64,000 nt of DNA from Atlantibacter subterraneus. Its GTDB lineage: Bacteria > Pseudomonadota > Gammaproteobacteria > Enterobacterales > Enterobacteriaceae. The stretch is from positions 558,001 to 622,000 of the forward strand of contig NZ_VLPS01000001.1 in the NCBI RefSeq assembly GCF_007570865.1, read 5' to 3'. A program made the position numbers and the translations under genes. Below the pieces are notes generated by a model. It saw only the letters and a list, made by a program, of their open reading frames with translations, had not been told where the DNA came from and searched no databases. This document shows positions 53,712-63,622 of the stretch, in pieces. Within the stretch, counting starts at the first letter, position 1. The number at the start of each line of letters is the position of its first letter.

Positions 53712-55427
53712 TTATTCAACTTGCTTCGTATGAATGCGGCGTTTGCCCAGTACCGCGCCCTGGGCGATAGGCTGTACCAGTTGGGCATACTGAGAGAGAT
53801 AGCTGCCGCTGCCGCCGCCCAGTTCGATGGGCTTGGGTTGCCAGGCTTGCAGGCGCTGCTCGATGATTTCCTGCGGCACGTCCATATTAATACTCAGGTC
53901 GACAAAGTTTATTTGCACCATTTCGCCCGGCTTGACCACTGCCAGCGGACCGCCTGCTGCGGCTTCCGGCATCAACTGCCCGATGATGATCCCGCGGTTG
54001 AGGCCGGAGAGTTCTCCGTCAGTGATCACCGCCACATGCTCGGCAATTCCCGCGCCATTGAGCGCTGCCACGAAGCTGCAGGCGAATACGGTGCCCGGAC
54101 CGCCGGCAGGCCCCATATTGCGCAGTACTATCACATCGCCTTTGTGGATGTTTCCCTGACTTAATGCCTCAATAGCTTCATCTTCTCCTTCGTAGATATT
54201 CGCCGGACCGGTAAATTGCTCCAGCTCGCCAGGAACCGCAGAGAGCTTCACAATCGCGCCGTCCGGCGCCAGATTGCCGCGCAGGATAGCGACACCGGGG
54301 CGCTGGCTCACCGGGTTATTCAGGGTGCGGATCACCTCGTTGTTTTTTACGCTGGCATGGGCAATGTTGTCGCCCACGGCGTTACCGGTGACGGTCAGGG
54401 CATCCAGGTTCAGGAAATCGCGCAGCTGGTTCATCACAGCGGTGGTGCCACCCGCCGCTTCCAGATCTTCCGTGCGGTACGGGCCGTTCGGACGCACCGA
54501 GGTCAGCAGCTTGATATCTTTGCCGTATTTTTCGTACAACCCGATCACGTCTACCGGCAACTCGGCTTCGGTGGCGATAGCGGAGAGATGGCGCACGGTA
54601 TTGACCGAACCACCCACCGCCAGCACGGTCATCACCGCGTTCTGGATAGCTTTTTCAGTAATGATGCTGCGTGGCAGAAGCTGCGCCTGGGTCAGTTCAA
54701 CGATGCGTTTACCGGCGGCCTGAGCATACTCTTTCACCTTGCGGCCATTCGCCCAAATCGGCGAGTTGCCCGGCAGGGTCATGCCTAACGCTTCGGCCAC
54801 GATATGCATTGAATTGGCAGTGCCCAGACCGGCGCACACGCCCGGCGACTGGATAGCGACATCGGTCATATCAGTGAGATCTTTTTCGCTGATTGCCCCG
54901 GTCGCCAGCGCACCGACCTGCTCGTAGACGTCGTCGATATCAAAGAACTGATCGTCGAACTTTTCATTCGAGCATTTACCGCCTACCTGATACCCACAGG
55001 TCAGCAGCAGACTCGGCACGTTGAGGCGCGCAGCGGACATTAAATGCGCCGGAGTGGTTTTGTCGCAAGACGAGAGGCAGATCATGCCGTCGAGCACCGC
55101 GCCCTCCATCATACATTCCACTTCGTTGACCATCAGGTCGCGGGTCGGCATCAGGTAGCGCGCTTTTTTACCGGCGCTGGTCACGAAATCGCTGGGCGCG
55201 ACGGTACGTACTTCAAACGGCAGACCGCCAGCATCGCGAATAGCCTGCTCAACGATGCGGCAGAGCTCGTCAAGGTGCACGTAGCAACAGGAAAGTTTGT
55301 TTGAAGTATTGATAATCGCAATTTTCGGTTTATGCATGTCTTCTTCGCGAATGCCCATGCTGCGCCATTGTGCGCGGCGAACAGCCCAGCGGGTGGAGCC
55401 CGGCTTAAAATTACTTCTGAACATCAT
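53712..55427 (-). CDS. IlvD/Edd-family dehydratase
   Basis: A 571-residue sugar-acid or dihydroxy-acid dehydratase with an Fe-S cluster. Cys residues lie in LSSCDKTTPAHLM and in KLSCCYVHLDEL; CGYQVGGKCSNEKFDD and TDGELSGLNRG are family motifs. First gene of the leftward operon. It would dehydrate an aldonic acid to a 2-keto-3-deoxy acid. The start at 55427 has AAGGA upstream (next ATG 55424 possible); homology does not extend farther up. The promoter region is shared with the divergent GntR gene and holds palindromes. Confidence 0.87.
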   Translation of the reverse strand: MMFRSNFKPGSTRWAVRRAQWRSMGIREEDMHKPKIAIINTSNKLSCCYVHLDELCRIVEQAIRDAGGLPFEVRTVAPSDFVTSAGKKARYLMPTRDLMVNEVECMMEGAVLDGMICLSSCDKTTPAHLMSAARLNVPSLLLTCGYQVGGKCSNEKFDDQFFDIDDVYEQVGALATGAISEKDLTDMTDVAIQSPGVCAGLGTANSMHIVAEALGMTLPGNSPIWANGRKVKEYAQAAGKRIVELTQAQLLPRSIITEKAIQNAVMTVLAVGGSVNTVRHLSAIATEAELPVDVIGLYEKYGKDIKLLTSVRPNGPYRTEDLEAAGGTTAVMNQLRDFLNLDALTVTGNAVGDNIAHASVKNNEVIRTLNNPVSQRPGVAILRGNLAPDGAIVKLSAVPGELEQFTGPANIYEGEDEAIEALSQGNIHKGDVIVLRNMGPAGGPGTVFACSFVAALNGAGIAEHVAVITDGELSGLNRGIIIGQLMPEAAAGGPLAVVKPGEMVQINFVDLSINMDVPQEIIEQRLQAWQPKPIELGGGSGSYLSQYAQLVQPIAQGAVLGKRRIHTKQVE

Positions 55428-55473
55428 CAATTCCTTTATCGGGGTAGGGTTTATGGCGTAACTATCGCGACTT

Positions 55474-55489
55474 TTGGATGGCTGTCCAA
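55474..55489. promoter_or_regulatory. Inverted repeat TTGGA-N6-TCCAA, candidate GntR operator
   Basis: A 5-bp palindrome with a 6-base centre, 47 bases upstream of the dehydratase gene. The TTGGATGG half recurs inverted (CCATCCAA at 55600-55607), which is next to a second palindrome. Confidence 0.4.
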
Positions 55490-55594
55490 CCAATTATTTG
55501 TGTTTTTGAAGTGAAGTTCACAAAATCAGCGTTTTTCAAGCTATTAAAAGGAGAGCGCCGTCATAAAACGCGGCGTGAAAGGAGAGGAGGTTTA

Positions 55595-55648
55595 GTGGTC
55601 CATCCAATTTGTGGCATAATACTGCCCATACACCAGCAACAGGACCAC
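55595..55648. promoter_or_regulatory. Operator/promoter region of the GntR gene
   Basis: GTGGTCC (55595-55601) and GGACCAC (55642-55648) form a perfect 7-bp inverted repeat with 40 bases between. A CATAAT -10 candidate lies inside at 55615-55620. Autoregulation by the GntR protein with looping or two half-site occupancy is possible. Confidence 0.4.
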
Positions 55649-55701
55649 TCTGTGGTTCACCAGATGTGCGGGTAGCGGATACCCGGCATAAGGGGGATGA
55701 A

Positions 55702-56415
55702 ATGCCAGAAAAAAATAAATTCACGATGATCCCAATTAAACGCACAGATGTGTTCCAGACCATTATTCAGCATCTGAGCGATCTGCTGGATAGCCAGCAG
55801 ATCCAGCCGGGTGAGCGCTTGCCGTCGGAACGCGAACTGGCGGAAATGTTGAATGTCAGCCGTACGTCGGTACGCCAGGCGTTAAAAGTGCTGGAATCAA
55901 CCGGCCGGATTGAGACCCGCGTTGGCAGCGGAACATTTCTGTGTGAACCCACCGCCGTGTCGATGAGCGATCAAACCAGCCTGATTCGCCTGATTGAAGG
56001 GGGGGTAACGAAAGATTTATTGCGCCAGCTGATTGTGGCGCGTACTGCGATTGAACGGGCGATTTTTGAAGATTACGCCTGGCGGGCCAACAAATCTGGC
56101 ATCAATCAGCTGCGCGACCTTATCGAAACCAATAGGGAGATTTTCGCCCGCCAACTGGTGGATAACGACGATGCTGGTCTGGATTTAAGTTTCGAGAAGA
56201 AAGTGGCGGAGCTGGGCGGTAACGCCATTCTGATCGCTATGCAGGAGCAGATCCACGATCTGTGGGTATTGGCCTGGCGGCAGTTTGGCTATACGCCGGA
56301 GAAAACCGATATTCTTCATGAAGAGCATCTCGCTATCCTGGATGCTCTGGCGGCGAAAAACGCCGGACGGGTGGCTGATCTCATCATTCAGCACGTCGAT
56401 AAAGAGATTGAATAA
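55702..56415 (+). CDS. GntR-family regulator, FadR/FCD subgroup
   Basis: A 237-residue regulator: winged helix at about 12-80 (LPSERELAEMLNVSRTSVRQALKVLESTGRIETRVGSGTFL) and an all-helical FCD effector domain with metal-binding His residues expected at HEEHLAILDALAAKNAG and near the end (HVDKEIE). ATG 55702 follows AGGGGGAT. Divergent from the dehydratase operon, which it probably represses until the sugar acid or a derivative binds. Not FadR itself. Confidence 0.9.
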   Translation: MPEKNKFTMIPIKRTDVFQTIIQHLSDLLDSQQIQPGERLPSERELAEMLNVSRTSVRQALKVLESTGRIETRVGSGTFLCEPTAVSMSDQTSLIRLIEGGVTKDLLRQLIVARTAIERAIFEDYAWRANKSGINQLRDLIETNREIFARQLVDNDDAGLDLSFEKKVAELGGNAILIAMQEQIHDLWVLAWRQFGYTPEKTDILHEEHLAILDALAAKNAGRVADLIIQHVDKEIE

Positions 56416-56419
56416 TGCC

Positions 56420-56451
56420 CTCCATCGCCATCCTGTCAGATGGCGATGGAG
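56420..56451. terminator. Perfect 12-bp hairpin between convergent genes
   Basis: CTCCATCGCCAT (56420-56431) and ATGGCGATGGAG (56440-56451) flank an 8-base loop, filling the gap between the GntR stop and the GAPDH stop. No T run. Confidence 0.55.
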
Positions 56452-56457
56452 CGGTGA

Positions 56458-57468
56458 TTACAGGCCGCGATGTTCCATCAGGCGGGCCAGGTCGATCAGG
56501 CGATTTGAGAACGCCCATTCGTTGTCATACCAGGCGAGAATTTTCACCAGATTACCGCCAATCACCAGGGTGGAAAGCCCGTCGATAATCGATGAGCGGG
56601 CATCGCCCTGATAGTCGCTGGAAACCAGCGGCTCCTCGCTGTAACCCAAAATTCCCTGCAATGGGCCGTCAGTAGCGGCGGCGCGGAAGGCGGCATTCAC
56701 CTCTTGCGCAGTGACATCGCGCTTCAGCGTCACGGTTAAATCGACGATCGATACCACCGGAACCGGGACGCGCAGCGAATAGCCGGTCAGCCGTCCGTCG
56801 AGTTCCGGGATCACTTTGCCGAGCGCTTTGGCCGCGCCGCTGGAGTAGGGAACAATCGACAGGGCGGCGGCACGCGCGCCGCGCAGGTCTTTTTCCGGCT
56901 GATCGTGCAGCGCCTGGCTATTGGTGTAGGCGTGGGTGGTGTTCATCAGGCCGTGCTCAATGCCAAACTGCTGGTGCAGCACCTGCGCCGCCGGAGCCAG
57001 CCCGTTGGTGGTGCAACTGCCGTTGCTGACCACAAAATGCTTCTCAGGATCGTATTGCTGGTGGTTGACGCCCATCACCACGGTAATGTCGTCGTTTTTC
57101 GCCGGGGCCGAGATGATGACGCGCTTTGCGCCTCCGTGGGTGATATGCACTGCCGCCTTGTCGCGCTCGGTAAAGAAGCCGGTGGCCTCAATGACAATAT
57201 CCACGCCGACGCTGCTCCACGGAATTTCTGCCGGATCACGTTGGGAGAATACCTTCACCGCGTTGCCGTCGATGCGCAGTTCCCCTTCGCCCGCCTCAAC
57301 CGCCAGCGGCAGGGTGCCGAGCAGGGAGTCATATTTCAGCAGATGCGCCAGGGTTTTGCTGTCGGTCAGGTCGTTAATCGCCACGATTTCGACTTGCGGA
57401 TCGTTGAGGGCCGCACGGAATACGTTGCGGCCAATGCGGCCAAAGCCGTTGATGCCGATCTTTAACAT
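56458..57468 (-). CDS. Type I glyceraldehyde-3-phosphate dehydrogenase paralogue
   Basis: A 336-residue GAPDH, unlike E. coli GapA in several family-specific segments. NAD motif GINGFGRIGR; Asp33 in INDLTD fits NAD preference. The catalytic Cys152 and His179 are present, but the usual second Cys four residues later is Gly156 (SNGSCTTNG). ATG 57468 follows a perfect GGAGGT. It would oxidise G3P, in glycolysis or the reverse direction, or a related aldehyde; it is a second gene and neighbours a GlxA-type regulator, not the glycolytic genes. It is convergent with the GntR gene. Confidence 0.85.
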   Translation of the reverse strand: MLKIGINGFGRIGRNVFRAALNDPQVEIVAINDLTDSKTLAHLLKYDSLLGTLPLAVEAGEGELRIDGNAVKVFSQRDPAEIPWSSVGVDIVIEATGFFTERDKAAVHITHGGAKRVIISAPAKNDDITVVMGVNHQQYDPEKHFVVSNGSCTTNGLAPAAQVLHQQFGIEHGLMNTTHAYTNSQALHDQPEKDLRGARAAALSIVPYSSGAAKALGKVIPELDGRLTGYSLRVPVPVVSIVDLTVTLKRDVTAQEVNAAFRAAATDGPLQGILGYSEEPLVSSDYQGDARSSIIDGLSTLVIGGNLVKILAWYDNEWAFSNRLIDLARLMEHRGL

Positions 57469-57546
57469 AGTTACCTCCTGATGTGCCGTTTCTGCAATCA
57501 GGATAGTCAGCGGTCGGTTTGGCGTAAATGACAAAAAAGGATCACT

Positions 57547-58527
57547 TTACGCCAATTTACGGCAGTGGAAGCGCTGGCGATATTCGCCGGGGGTAAGGTG
57601 CAGCTGTTTTTCAAAGATGCGGCGTAGATTGATGCTGCTGCCGAAACCGGTGATGTGCGCGATGCGTTCCAGGGTTTCGGTGGTTTGCTCCAGCCGGTCG
57701 CGGGCCGCAGCCAGACGCGCTTCCGCCACGTAGCGGGCAGGGGAGACGCCCGCTTCCCGGGTGAATACGCGGGTAAAGTTGCGCGGGCTCATGGCCACGT
57801 GCTGGGCCAGATTTTCTACCGACAAGTCGTCTGCGAGGTTCGCCAGGATCCAGTTTTGCAGCTCGCCCACCGGGCCGTCATGCTCGGCCCGATCCAGCTT
57901 ATAGCGGCTGAACTGTAACTGCCCGCCGGGACGGCGCAGGTACATCACCATATCCTGAGCCACGTCCCTGGCGAGGGTAAACCCGTAATCTTCTTCCACC
58001 AGCGCCAGGGTTAAATCAAATCCCGAGCTGACGCCACCGGAGGTCCACATCGGGCCATCCTGCACGTACAGCGGGCCGCCTTCCACCTTCACCTGCGGAT
58101 AAGTCGCCTGCATGGTTTCCAGCAGACGCCAGTGGGTGGTGGCGCGGCGGCCATCCAGCAGACCGGCCTGCGCCAGCAGCATCGCCCCGCCGCAAATCGA
58201 CGCCACGCGCCGGGCATGGGGCGCAGCCATACGCACCCAGCTTGCCACCGCGTCGCGCTCGTCCAGATTGGTGCCGCGCCCGGTGATCATAATGGTATCG
58301 CGGGATTCAAACGGGTCCAGCTCGGTGAGGCGGTGATCCGCCAGCAGGTTTAGCCCCGACTGACCGTGGATCACCTGGTGCGGTTGGGTGGTGGCGATGG
58401 TGATGCGGTAGCGCGACGCGCCGGAAGGCGTGGGATGCAGCCGGTTGGCCTGCATCAGGATGTCGGCGATACCGGCGGCTTCAAACAGCATGCCACCATC
58501 AGGAACGATAATCAGGATAGTTTTCAT
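57547..58527 (-). CDS. GlxA-family AraC-type transcriptional regulator
   Basis: A 326-residue protein with an N-terminal DJ-1/PfpI amidotransferase-like domain (about 1-185, with VASICGGAMLLAQAGLLDGRRATTHW) and a C-terminal AraC domain of two helix-turn-helix motifs (about 215-320, LSVENLAQHVAMSPRNFTRVFTREAGVSPARYV). Members sense small metabolites, such as carnitine or choline derivatives, in other bacteria. It lies upstream of the GAPDH gene in the same direction, so it may regulate it. Confidence 0.87.
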   Translation of the reverse strand: MKTILIIVPDGGMLFEAAGIADILMQANRLHPTPSGASRYRITIATTQPHQVIHGQSGLNLLADHRLTELDPFESRDTIMITGRGTNLDERDAVASWVRMAAPHARRVASICGGAMLLAQAGLLDGRRATTHWRLLETMQATYPQVKVEGGPLYVQDGPMWTSGGVSSGFDLTLALVEEDYGFTLARDVAQDMVMYLRRPGGQLQFSRYKLDRAEHDGPVGELQNWILANLADDLSVENLAQHVAMSPRNFTRVFTREAGVSPARYVAEARLAAARDRLEQTTETLERIAHITGFGSSINLRRIFEKQLHLTPGEYRQRFHCRKLA

Positions 58528-58715
58528 GGCTTGAAATGTAGGCTTTTTACAAAATAAGTCAAACTGGATTATTGATGCACTTGCTCAACACTTTCTTCTC
58601 AGGGGGTAAACTTACCGGGTAACAATTTGCCATACTCCTAATTCTTCGCGCTGCGCTTTTTTGTTGACCTGAGGATCGACACTATAGGGTTCATGTTTTA
58701 TTGAAGAGCAAATTA

Positions 58716-59867
58716 ATGAACACGCCTCAAGTAAAAGAAACAGGAAGATTGCGAACTCTCAGGTGGAAACGAATAGCAATTAGTAGCCTGTTTATCATCC
58801 CCTTCTTTATTCTATTCAAGTTCGGGGCGGTACTTATTCTTAGCGTAATCGCCATTAGTTTATTACGCCCTTCCGGGCAGAATCGATTTCTTAAATATAA
58901 TAACAAACTGCCAACCAGTAGCGTTGGTTCTCTGAAGAGTGGCATCGTAAAGCTGGAAGGGATCGTTACAGGCCAAACATTGCTACGTGCTCCCCTCAGT
59001 AATAAACCTTGTATTGGCTATGAATACACCGCTTATGAAGAAAGGCGTAATTATGATAACGAAAGTCACTTCTGTCAGATCCATAAGGAACAGCGATGTA
59101 ATGAATTCACATTGCAGGATGCGACGGGGAAAGTAACGGTTGAGGGTGAAGGGTTGGATTTACAGTGGCTCAGGGCCAGTAAAAAGAAAAGAGCGGGCGA
59201 TGAGATTAAGTGTGAATATCGGCTCGAACCCGGCGAGAGATGCGTCCTAATCGGCCTGGCAGTACGGCAAAACGAGAGGGTTTATATCACACGCGATAGT
59301 AAGCGGCGTATCTTTGGTATTGCTCCCGTGAGTAACCTGATTAGACGTGAGCACCTGGAAGTCATGCTGGGACGTGCCGGTTATTACCTTGTCGGGATGG
59401 CATTAGCTGTCTCGCTGATGCTGCTTGTGCCTCTGGAGGTAACGCATCACCAGCTCATCCTGGATTTTGGACAGCTGCCTGAACGGCTTAATGCACTGTG
59501 GATGCTGCCGTACATCCCGACGGAAGGCTTCCGTTGTGCTATCCAGTCCATGGATTTGACGTTTATGTCACAGGAATCCGGTTATGCAGTTTTACTCGCC
59601 GCAGTAGGCCCACTGGTAGCGCTTTTATTCTTCGGAACAACCCTGAGAGTCCCCTTACTCAAAAGTCTGTCGGCCGCATTTGCCGGTGTTTTCGCTCTTG
59701 GCTGGTTTCCGGGGATCGCAATGTCAGTGGTGATGATGTTGTGCGAAATTAATGGCGTAAAAATTTTATTATGCTGGGTGATCGTTCTGATCAGCGTGGC
59801 AATTTTTGTCGTTGCTAACTTTGGTCCACTGGCGCGGCTTGTTACGCAATATAATCAGAACGATTGA
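58716..59867 (+). CDS. GIDE/MAPL-like membrane protein
   Basis: A 383-residue membrane protein. One hydrophobic hairpin is near residues 18-48 (SLFIIPFFILFKFGAVLILSVIAISLL); a soluble GIDE-type domain follows, with SLKSGIVKLEGIVTGQTLLRAPLSNKPCIGYEYTAYEER, then four or more C-terminal spans from about 215. The region resembles the BAM/GIDE domain of mitochondrial MULAN proteins, but there is no RING. The gene is more AT-rich than its neighbours. ATG 58716 has GAAGAG 7 bases upstream; a TTG 15 bases earlier is the alternative. Function unknown. Confidence 0.7.
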   Translation: MNTPQVKETGRLRTLRWKRIAISSLFIIPFFILFKFGAVLILSVIAISLLRPSGQNRFLKYNNKLPTSSVGSLKSGIVKLEGIVTGQTLLRAPLSNKPCIGYEYTAYEERRNYDNESHFCQIHKEQRCNEFTLQDATGKVTVEGEGLDLQWLRASKKKRAGDEIKCEYRLEPGERCVLIGLAVRQNERVYITRDSKRRIFGIAPVSNLIRREHLEVMLGRAGYYLVGMALAVSLMLLVPLEVTHHQLILDFGQLPERLNALWMLPYIPTEGFRCAIQSMDLTFMSQESGYAVLLAAVGPLVALLFFGTTLRVPLLKSLSAAFAGVFALGWFPGIAMSVVMMLCEINGVKILLCWVIVLISVAIFVVANFGPLARLVTQYNQND

Positions 59868-59977
59868 AATAACCCATTAATTTGCAAGCTATCTTGAAAA
59901 AGCATTGGCCTCAAACATTCTAACCTGTGAATTTTTGGCCGCCTGGCGTAACAAGAAGAAATATTCAGGACTCGTTT

Positions 59978-61213
59978 ATGGCACCCATGTTAACTCCCGG
60001 CGATGGGCGACTGTTAAAGCACCGCTCGTTTGTGGCGTTCTGGCTGGCGCGCACCAGCTCCGGCTTTGGCTACCAGATGCTGTCGATTATCGTCGGCTGG
60101 CAGATTTACTCCCAGACCCAAAGCGCGTTCTGGCTGGGAATGATTGGCCTGGTACAGTTTGTGCCGTCGGTTTCTCTGGCGCTATTCGCTGGGCATATCG
60201 CCGATCGGTTTGATCGCCGCCGCGTGGTGATGCTGGGGCAGGTGTGCGAGTGGGCGGCGATTGTAGCCCTCGCCTGGCTGACCTGGCACGGCGACGCCAG
60301 CGTGGACGTGATGCTGGCGCTGATCTTTATCATCTCCTGCGCCAAAACCATGGAATCCCCTTCGATGATTTCGATGCTGCCCGCGCTGGTGCCGATCACG
60401 CTGCTGCCGCGCGCCACCGCCGCCAACGCGGTGTCTGGCCAGGCGGCGCAGATTGTCGGCCCGGCGCTGGGTGGTTTTTTATATGCGGCGGGCGCGGACG
60501 TGGTTTATTGGGTCACTGCGGCGCTCTATTTCGTTTCCCTGCTACTGGTGATAACACTGCGCTATGAACAGGCACCGCCCCCGCGTCAGCCCGCCACGCT
60601 GTCGTCGCTGTTTGCCGGGGTGAGCTTTATCCGCCATCGACCGGATGTGCTGGGCGTCATTTCACTCGACCTGTTTGCCGTGCTGCTCGGCGGCGCGACC
60701 GCGCTGTTGCCGATTTTTGCCCATGACATTTTGCACACCGGGCCGCTGGGTTTAGGCCTGCTGCGCAGCGCCCCCGCGGTAGGCGCGTTGCTGGTGGGTT
60801 TCTGGCTCAGCCACCGGGCGCTGAAGCGTAACGTCGGCATGATTATGTTTATCAGCGTGGCCGGGTTTGGCGTGGCGACGCTGATTTTCGCGTTTTCGAG
60901 CTGGATGTGGCTGTCGCTGCTGGCGCTGTTTGCCCTGGGCGGCTTCGATATGGTGAGCATGGTGATCCGCGGCTCGCTGGTACAGCTGGATACCCCGGAT
61001 GAGATGCGCGGGCGCGTTAACGCGGTTAACTCGATCTTTATCAATACCTCCAATCAGTTGGGCGAATTTGAGTCCGGGATGCTGGCCGCCTGGCTGGGTG
61101 CGGTGCCAGCCGCCGCGATCGGCGGCATCGGCACCCTGGTAGTGGTGGCGCTGTGGATGAAGTGGTTTCCCGGGCTTCGCCACCGCCAGCGCCTGGAAAG
61201 CGAGACCGTTTAA
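59978..61213 (+). CDS. MFS transporter, EntS-like
   Basis: A 411-residue major facilitator of the EntS/siderophore-export group with about twelve spans. The N-terminal GYQMLSIIVGWQIYSQTQSAFWLGMIGLVQFVPSVSLALFAGHIADRFDRRRVV is characteristic, including the short loop DRFDRRR. The substrate is unknown. ATG 59978 begins homology, with a weak AGGA 7 bases upstream. Its end is 15 bases from the convergent phosphoketolase gene. Confidence 0.83.
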   Translation: MAPMLTPGDGRLLKHRSFVAFWLARTSSGFGYQMLSIIVGWQIYSQTQSAFWLGMIGLVQFVPSVSLALFAGHIADRFDRRRVVMLGQVCEWAAIVALAWLTWHGDASVDVMLALIFIISCAKTMESPSMISMLPALVPITLLPRATAANAVSGQAAQIVGPALGGFLYAAGADVVYWVTAALYFVSLLLVITLRYEQAPPPRQPATLSSLFAGVSFIRHRPDVLGVISLDLFAVLLGGATALLPIFAHDILHTGPLGLGLLRSAPAVGALLVGFWLSHRALKRNVGMIMFISVAGFGVATLIFAFSSWMWLSLLALFALGGFDMVSMVIRGSLVQLDTPDEMRGRVNAVNSIFINTSNQLGEFESGMLAAWLGAVPAAAIGGIGTLVVVALWMKWFPGLRHRQRLESETV

Positions 61214-61228
61214 GCTTCAGCGATCGGC

Positions 61229-63622
61229 TTACTCCGGAGCCTGACCTTCCCCCTGTTGGGAAGGCCATTTCCAGTTTTGTACTTCGGGTAAGTCCTCGCC
61301 ATGCTCGCGCACGTATTGATGGTGAGCGGCGATTTTCTCCTGCAACGCGTCAAGAATGGCGTCGGCTTTACCCTGTAGCGACGGAACCCGCAGGATTGCC
61401 GCCTGCGCCAGGTGAAAGCGATCCAGCTCATTCAGCACCGTCATATCAAACGGCGTGGTGGTGGTGCCTTCTTCCATAAACCCGCGTACGTGGAAGTTGC
61501 GATGATTGTTGCGCTGGTAAGTCAGGCGGTGGATCAGGCTCGGGTAGCCGTGGAAAGCAAAAATCACCGGCCTGTCGGGGGTGAAAATCGCGTCGAAATC
61601 CTGCTCGCTTTTACCGTGCGGATGCTCATCCTGCGTTTGCAGCGCCATTAAATCCACCACGTTGACCACCTGAATGCGCAGCTCGGGCAGGTATTCGCGC
61701 AGTAAATCCACCGCCGCCAGGGTTTCCATGGTTGGCACGTCACCCGCGCAGGCCATCACCACATCCGGGGATTCCCCTTGTGGCACGGTGCCTGCCCATT
61801 GCCAGATGCCCATCCCGGCGGCGCAGTGTTCCGCCGCGTCGTCCAGCGTCAGCCACTGGGGCGCGGGCTGTTTACCGGCCACGATAACGTTAATCCGGTC
61901 CCAGGTTTTCAGGCAGTGGTCAGCCACGCACAGCAGCGTGTTGGCGTCTGGCGGCAGATAGATGCGCACGATATCGGCCTTTTTGTTGGCCACATGATCC
62001 ATAAAACCGGGATCCTGATGGCTATAGCCGTTGTGATCCTGACGCCAGACGTGCGAGGAGAGCAGATAGTTAAGCGACGAAACCGGCTCGCGCCACGGCA
62101 GCTTGCGGGTGATCTTCAGCCATTTGGCGTGCTGGTTGAACATCGAATCGATGATGTGGATAAAGGCCTCATAGCAGTTAAACAGGCCGTGCCGCCCGGT
62201 CAACAGATAGCCCTCCAGCCAGCCCTGGCACTGATGCTCGCTGAGAATTTCCATCACCCGGCCATCCGCTGCCAGCTGTTCATCATAGGGTTTCACCGGC
62301 TCCTGCCAGGTACGGTTGGTGACATCGAACACTTTGCTCAGGCGGTTGGATGCGGTTTCATCCGGGCCAAACAGACGGAAGTTATCCGGGTTACGCTGGA
62401 AAATTCCCGCCAGATAAGCGCCCAGCGCCGACGTCGATTCGGCCTGGGTTTCCCCTGGATTGACGACATCCACGGCGTATTCACGTAATTCCGGGGTCAC
62501 CAGCTCCCGACGCAGGCGGCCACCGTTGGCCCAGGGCGACGCCCCCATGCGCTTGTCGCCCTCCGGTGCCAGCGCGCGCAGTTCAGGCTTCAGCGTGCCG
62601 TGCTCGTCAAACAGATCTTCCGGCTGATAGCCGCGCATCCAGCGTTCGAGGAGCTGGCGATGCTCGTCATTCTCGCGGCAAGACGAAATCGGCACCTGAT
62701 GGGCGCGCCAGAAATCCTCAACTTTTTTACCGTCCACCGTTTGCGGGCCAGTCCAGCCTTTTGGGCTGCGTAAAACGATCATCGGCCAGCGCGGCAGTTG
62801 ATCTGGCGGATTGCCGCTGCGCGCCTGCTGCTGGTACTGGCGAATACTCTCCAGCGCCTGCTCCAGGGTTTCCGCCATCTGGCGGTGCATTTTCTCCGGC
62901 TCATGACCGCTGACGATCAGCGGTTGGTAGCCGTAGCCCCGGAACAGCTGCTGGAGATCCTCGTCGCTGGTGCGCCCGAGGATAGTCGGGTTAGCGATTT
63001 TATAACCGTTGAGATGCAAAATCGGCAGTACCGCGCCGTCGCGCGCCGCATTAAGGAATTTGATGCCGTACCAGCTGGAGGCCAGCGGACCGGTTTCCGC
63101 TTCGCCATCGCCAATCACACAGGCGGCGATCAGCGACGGGTTATCAAACACCGCGCCGAAGGCATGAGACAGCGAATAGCCCAGCTCCCCGCCTTCGTTG
63201 ATCGAACCCGGCGTTTCCGGTGCCGCGTGGCTGGGGATACCGCCGGGGAAAGAGAACTGCTTAAACAGCTTTTTCATGCCGTCGGCGTCGAGGCTAATAT
63301 CGGGATAGATTTCGCTGTAGCTGCCTTCAAGCCAGGTGTTGGCGACCATGCCCGGCCCGCCGTGCCCCGGCCCGCAGATATAGATCATATCAAGATCGCG
63401 CTGGCGGATGACGCGGTTAAGGTGCGCGTAGATAAAGTTCAGGCCCGGCGTGGTGCCCCAGTGGCCCAGCAGCCGCGGCTTGATGTGTTCGGGTTTGAGC
63501 GGCTCGCGCAGCAGAGGGTTATCCATTAAATAGATTTGCCCGACGGAGAGATAATTGGCGGCTCGCCAGTAGCGATCGATTAACTGAATTTCACGATCGG
63601 AGAGTGGGTTGGTTTCAGTCAT
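61229..63622 (-). CDS. Phosphoketolase (Xfp type)
   Basis: A 797-residue thiamine diphosphate enzyme that splits xylulose 5-phosphate (and often fructose 6-phosphate) into acetyl phosphate and an aldose phosphate. Conserved segments: [42 protein letters not shown], the ThDP motif [33 protein letters not shown] and [19 protein letters not shown]. Length matches the family (about 790-820). It is monocistronic. It would give the cell a short route from pentoses to acetyl phosphate. Confidence 0.95.
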   Translation of the reverse strand: MTETNPLSDREIQLIDRYWRAANYLSVGQIYLMDNPLLREPLKPEHIKPRLLGHWGTTPGLNFIYAHLNRVIRQRDLDMIYICGPGHGGPGMVANTWLEGSYSEIYPDISLDADGMKKLFKQFSFPGGIPSHAAPETPGSINEGGELGYSLSHAFGAVFDNPSLIAACVIGDGEAETGPLASSWYGIKFLNAARDGAVLPILHLNGYKIANPTILGRTSDEDLQQLFRGYGYQPLIVSGHEPEKMHRQMAETLEQALESIRQYQQQARSGNPPDQLPRWPMIVLRSPKGWTGPQTVDGKKVEDFWRAHQVPISSCRENDEHRQLLERWMRGYQPEDLFDEHGTLKPELRALAPEGDKRMGASPWANGGRLRRELVTPELREYAVDVVNPGETQAESTSALGAYLAGIFQRNPDNFRLFGPDETASNRLSKVFDVTNRTWQEPVKPYDEQLAADGRVMEILSEHQCQGWLEGYLLTGRHGLFNCYEAFIHIIDSMFNQHAKWLKITRKLPWREPVSSLNYLLSSHVWRQDHNGYSHQDPGFMDHVANKKADIVRIYLPPDANTLLCVADHCLKTWDRINVIVAGKQPAPQWLTLDDAAEHCAAGMGIWQWAGTVPQGESPDVVMACAGDVPTMETLAAVDLLREYLPELRIQVVNVVDLMALQTQDEHPHGKSEQDFDAIFTPDRPVIFAFHGYPSLIHRLTYQRNNHRNFHVRGFMEEGTTTTPFDMTVLNELDRFHLAQAAILRVPSLQGKADAILDALQEKIAAHHQYVREHGEDLPEVQNWKWPSQQGEGQAPE

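Noticed and set aside
55702-56415. Identifying the GntR regulator as FadR of fatty acid metabolism
   Set aside because: FadR has a different effector domain and sits beside nhaB in enterobacteria. This one has an FCD domain and is divergent from sugar-acid genes.
61214-61228. A terminator between the MFS gene and the phosphoketolase gene
   Set aside because: Only 15 bases separate the stop codons, and no stable hairpin with a T run is present.
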